Source of the DNA: JAAYCB01 sp012744395
GTDB lineage: Bacteria; Planctomycetota; Planctomycetia; Pirellulales; Thermoguttaceae
Assembly: GCA_028703175.1 (NCBI GenBank)
Contig: JAQVNJ010000009.1
Span: 22,077-86,076, forward strand
Reading direction: 5' to 3'
DNA: 64,000 nt
Both the position numbers and the translations under genes were made by a program. The notes beneath the pieces were generated by a model that saw only the letters and a program-made list of their open reading frames with translations, was not told the DNA's origin and did no database searches. Positions 61,719-64,000 of the stretch are shown piece by piece (within the stretch, counting starts at the first letter, position 1; each line of letters opens with the position of its first letter).

Positions 61719-63962
61719 ATGAGAAGAGCTCTCGTTCCGCTGTTCTGCCTGCTGTTCTGCCAGGCTCCTCTGTATGCGGCCGACTTGACGAAGGACGGCG
61801 CCACCGCCTGGCGAATCGTCTTGCCCGATGAACCGACGGTTGTCGAGAAGACCGCCGCCCGCGAGCTTGCCGAGCATCTGAAGCTCGTCAGCGGCGCGGA
61901 TTTCCAGACGATCGCCGAAAAGGACGCCGCGGCCGGCGGCGGGTCGCTGATCTATCTGGGCAATACGGCGAAGGCCCCGAAGAAGGACTACAAGTTCGAT
62001 GAGATCCTGATCAAGATGGAGGGCGGAAACCTGGTTCTCGCCGGGCACGAGAAACGCGGCTGCCTCTACGCGGTCTACTCGTTCTTGCAGGACGTCGTCG
62101 GCGTCCGCTGGTGGACGCCCAGCGACACGTTCATCCCCAAGCGGCCGACGCTGGCGATCGCCGACGACCTGGCCGTTTCCTACGCGCCGCAGCTCATCTC
62201 GCGGGAAATGTATCACCGAGACGCGCAGCCGACCGTCTTCTCCGCGCGGATGAAAGGCAACGGCTTCCTGACGCCGGAATACGGCGGCGCGGTGCGGATT
62301 GTCAATTTCGTCCACTCGTTTTACAAGTACCTGCCGCCGGGGAAGTATTTCGACGCCCACCCGGATTGGTACTCGGAAATCGACGGCAAGCGCAAGCATG
62401 AACACGCCCAGCTCTGCCTGACCAACGAGGAGATGACCCGGGAGTTGATCAACAACGTCCTGGAAACGCTGCGGAACAGCCCCGGCGCGAAGATCATCGA
62501 CGTTTCTCAGAACGACTGGTACGGGTTCTGCACCTGTGCGAAATGCAAGGCGGTCGACGAGGCGGAGGAGAGCCACGCCGGTACGCTGCTGTTGATGCTC
62601 AACAAGGTCGCCGAGGCGGTGGAAAAGGAGTTTCCGGATGTCCTGGTCGAATCGCTGGCGTACCAGTACACCCGCAAGCCGCCCAAGACGATCAAGCCGC
62701 GCGACAACGTCTTGATCCGTCTCTGCACGATCGAATGTTCTTATATCCAGCCGCTCGACGGGGAGCAGAACCGGAAGTTCGCCGCGGATATCGAGGGCTG
62801 GAGCAAGCTGGCCAGGCACCTGTTCATCTGGGATTACACGACCAACTACAACGACTACCTGGGGCCGCATCCGAACCTCCGCGTGCTTGTTCCGAACGTC
62901 CGCTATTTCGTCAAGCACGGGGCGATCGGCCTGTTCGAGGAGGGGGAAGGCGACGACTTCTGCGAACTGAAGAACTGGCTCCTGATGCGCGTCATGTGGG
63001 AGCCGCACCTCGACGGCGAGAAGCTGATCGACGAATTCGTCCGCGGCTACTACGGCGAAGCGGTCGCCCCGCTGATCCACCAGTATTGGGACGTCCTCAT
63101 CGCGGAGGCGGAAAGGACGAAGATCTATCTGGGCTGCTTCGGCGTGAATTCGGCGAAATGGATCGACCTGGCGACTCTCAACCAGGTGACCGAGATCATG
63201 AACAAGGCGGTCGAAACGGCGACCAGCGTCTACGGGGCCGATTCCGACGAGCTCCGCCGGTTGCGGAAGTCGAAGATGGGCGTCGATCACGTCTGGCTCA
63301 GCCGCTACTACCCCCTGCGGGCCGAAGCCCGCGAGAAGAAGCTGCCGTTCCTTGGTCCCAAGGACCCGTTCGCGGCGGCGGAGGAGTTCGCCCAACTCTG
63401 CAAACGGTTCAGGACGAAGGCCGCGGTCATCTCGCAAGAAAAGAACTTGGGCAACTACCTGGAGGGTTTGAAGGCGGGATTCCTGGCGCAGAAGAATCCG
63501 CCGGAAATCTGCCGGGGCATCCCGGAGGACGCCTGGGTCGTGTTCGACGCCTTGTCGTTCAACAACTACCGCGACGCGGCGACGATCGTCGACGACTCGG
63601 AAGGCTGGAACGGCAAGAGCGTCCGCATGGGAACGAAGGTCGACTGGAACACGAACTATACTCCGCCGGTTCGCGGCACGTACCGGATCCTCGCCTCGCT
63701 GCGCTGCGAGGGATCGGTCGAGCAGGGCAAGCTCGGCTCGTGGGGCGTTTACGACGCGCAGGGGAAGAAATCGCTCAAGAGCATGACCCTCGATGCGGAG
63801 GCGTTCAAGACCGGAGAGGGATCGTTCGATCGGAAGTTCCGCTGGATCGAGCTGGGCGTCGTCGACTTCGTCCCCGGTGCCTACTTCTGGTTCGCCCACG
63901 GGCACAATCCGGACCTCGAGGCGATCTTCGTCGACCGTGTCGTGCTCATCGGCGCGGAGTGA
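61719..63962 (+). CDS. Exported DUF4838 protein (glycoside-hydrolase-like)
   Basis: A protein of 747 residues from ATG 61719, with a signal peptide (VPLFCLLFCQAPLYA). Residues 30-130 (TVVEKTAARELAEHL, KLVSGADFQTI, GCLYAVYSFLQDVVGVRWWT) resemble the N-terminal domain of alpha-glucuronidase-like hydrolases. DUF4838 follows (about 190-480), with VHSFYKYLPPGKYFDAHPDW, QNDWYGFCTCAKC, and the Trp/Glu-rich GLFEEGEGDDFCELKNWL. The C-terminal 150 residues form a beta domain. The family is assumed to act on carbohydrates but activity is unproven. The protein is extracytoplasmic. Confidence 0.87.
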   Translation: MRRALVPLFCLLFCQAPLYAADLTKDGATAWRIVLPDEPTVVEKTAARELAEHLKLVSGADFQTIAEKDAAAGGGSLIYLGNTAKAPKKDYKFDEILIKMEGGNLVLAGHEKRGCLYAVYSFLQDVVGVRWWTPSDTFIPKRPTLAIADDLAVSYAPQLISREMYHRDAQPTVFSARMKGNGFLTPEYGGAVRIVNFVHSFYKYLPPGKYFDAHPDWYSEIDGKRKHEHAQLCLTNEEMTRELINNVLETLRNSPGAKIIDVSQNDWYGFCTCAKCKAVDEAEESHAGTLLLMLNKVAEAVEKEFPDVLVESLAYQYTRKPPKTIKPRDNVLIRLCTIECSYIQPLDGEQNRKFAADIEGWSKLARHLFIWDYTTNYNDYLGPHPNLRVLVPNVRYFVKHGAIGLFEEGEGDDFCELKNWLLMRVMWEPHLDGEKLIDEFVRGYYGEAVAPLIHQYWDVLIAEAERTKIYLGCFGVNSAKWIDLATLNQVTEIMNKAVETATSVYGADSDELRRLRKSKMGVDHVWLSRYYPLRAEAREKKLPFLGPKDPFAAAEEFAQLCKRFRTKAAVISQEKNLGNYLEGLKAGFLAQKNPPEICRGIPEDAWVVFDALSFNNYRDAATIVDDSEGWNGKSVRMGTKVDWNTNYTPPVRGTYRILASLRCEGSVEQGKLGSWGVYDAQGKKSLKSMTLDAEAFKTGEGSFDRKFRWIELGVVDFVPGAYFWFAHGHNPDLEAIFVDRVVLIGAE

Positions 63963-64000
63963 CCCGGCGCCGGGCGCGGCGAGCAGCGCGGCCTGGATCG

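Noticed and set aside
60993..63905. A 970-codon minus-strand open frame opposite the DUF4838 gene
   Set aside because: The plus strand holds a signal peptide and a recognised family across the same region. The antisense frame has no family features.

Overview
The window looks like a chromosomal segment of a planctomycete, probably a Pirellulales-type organism. The reasons are a high GC content, an exported subtilase with the planctomycete LExR-type N-terminus, and many lineage-typical genes: DUF3467, GH127/DUF1680, DUF4838, a secreted ceramidase-like protein, and a sigma factor with extra N-terminal helix-turn-helix domains. I see no phage, plasmid, CRISPR, rRNA or tRNA signature. Genes lie on both strands in small clusters.

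Region by region. 1-5.2 kb (minus): a truncated subtilisin-like protease, an ArnT-type membrane glycosyltransferase and a nuclease-like protein. 5.4-8.8 kb: pyrE, a TerB-like protein, hisF and a DacZ-like diadenylate cyclase. 8.8-13 kb: a planctomycete-specific secreted protein, a methyltransferase with a THUMP-like domain and a Mg-chelatase-type AAA ATPase. 13-18.5 kb: a regulatory block with a MASE3 sensor kinase-receiver hybrid, a BON-domain protein, an unusual sigma factor and a DUF3467 protein. 18.8-31.6 kb: an oxidoreductase, an aldehyde dehydrogenase, an FHA protein, a beta-helix protein, an alkyltransferase-endonuclease V fusion, a beta-hydroxyacid dehydrogenase, a GT4 glycosyltransferase and a DPP-IV-like peptidase carrying a VHL-beta-like domain. 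31.7-36.1 kb (minus): GH127, a decayed radical-SAM gene and a ceramidase-like protein. 36.3-40.8 kb: a MITE-like element, a GMP-synthase-B-like PP-loop enzyme and carB. 40.9-46.7 kb (minus): a lipoprotein, kdsA, a lipid kinase and a GH10-like protein. 47.3-51 kb: purC, aroC and an envelope protein. 51-58.8 kb (minus): the ResB/CcsA cytochrome c maturation pair, an OmpA-like lipoprotein and a membrane-tethered helix-turn-helix protein. 59.5-64 kb: queC, queD, a structured non-coding gap and a DUF4838 protein.

Most named genes are housekeeping: pyrimidine, purine, histidine, chorismate, KDO and queuosine synthesis. Secreted carbohydrate- and protein-degrading enzymes and envelope proteins lie between them. 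A dispersed palindrome related to GGTTCCCAAGC/GCTTGGGAACC recurs between genes, often at convergent ends. The points most worth a second look are the VHL-like domain in the S9 peptidase, the triple-HTH sigma factor, the alkyltransferase-EndoV fusion, the variant diadenylate cyclase, the membrane-tethered HTH protein, the MITE-like element, the tandem duplication inside queD, and the structured gap at 60.9-61.2 kb.
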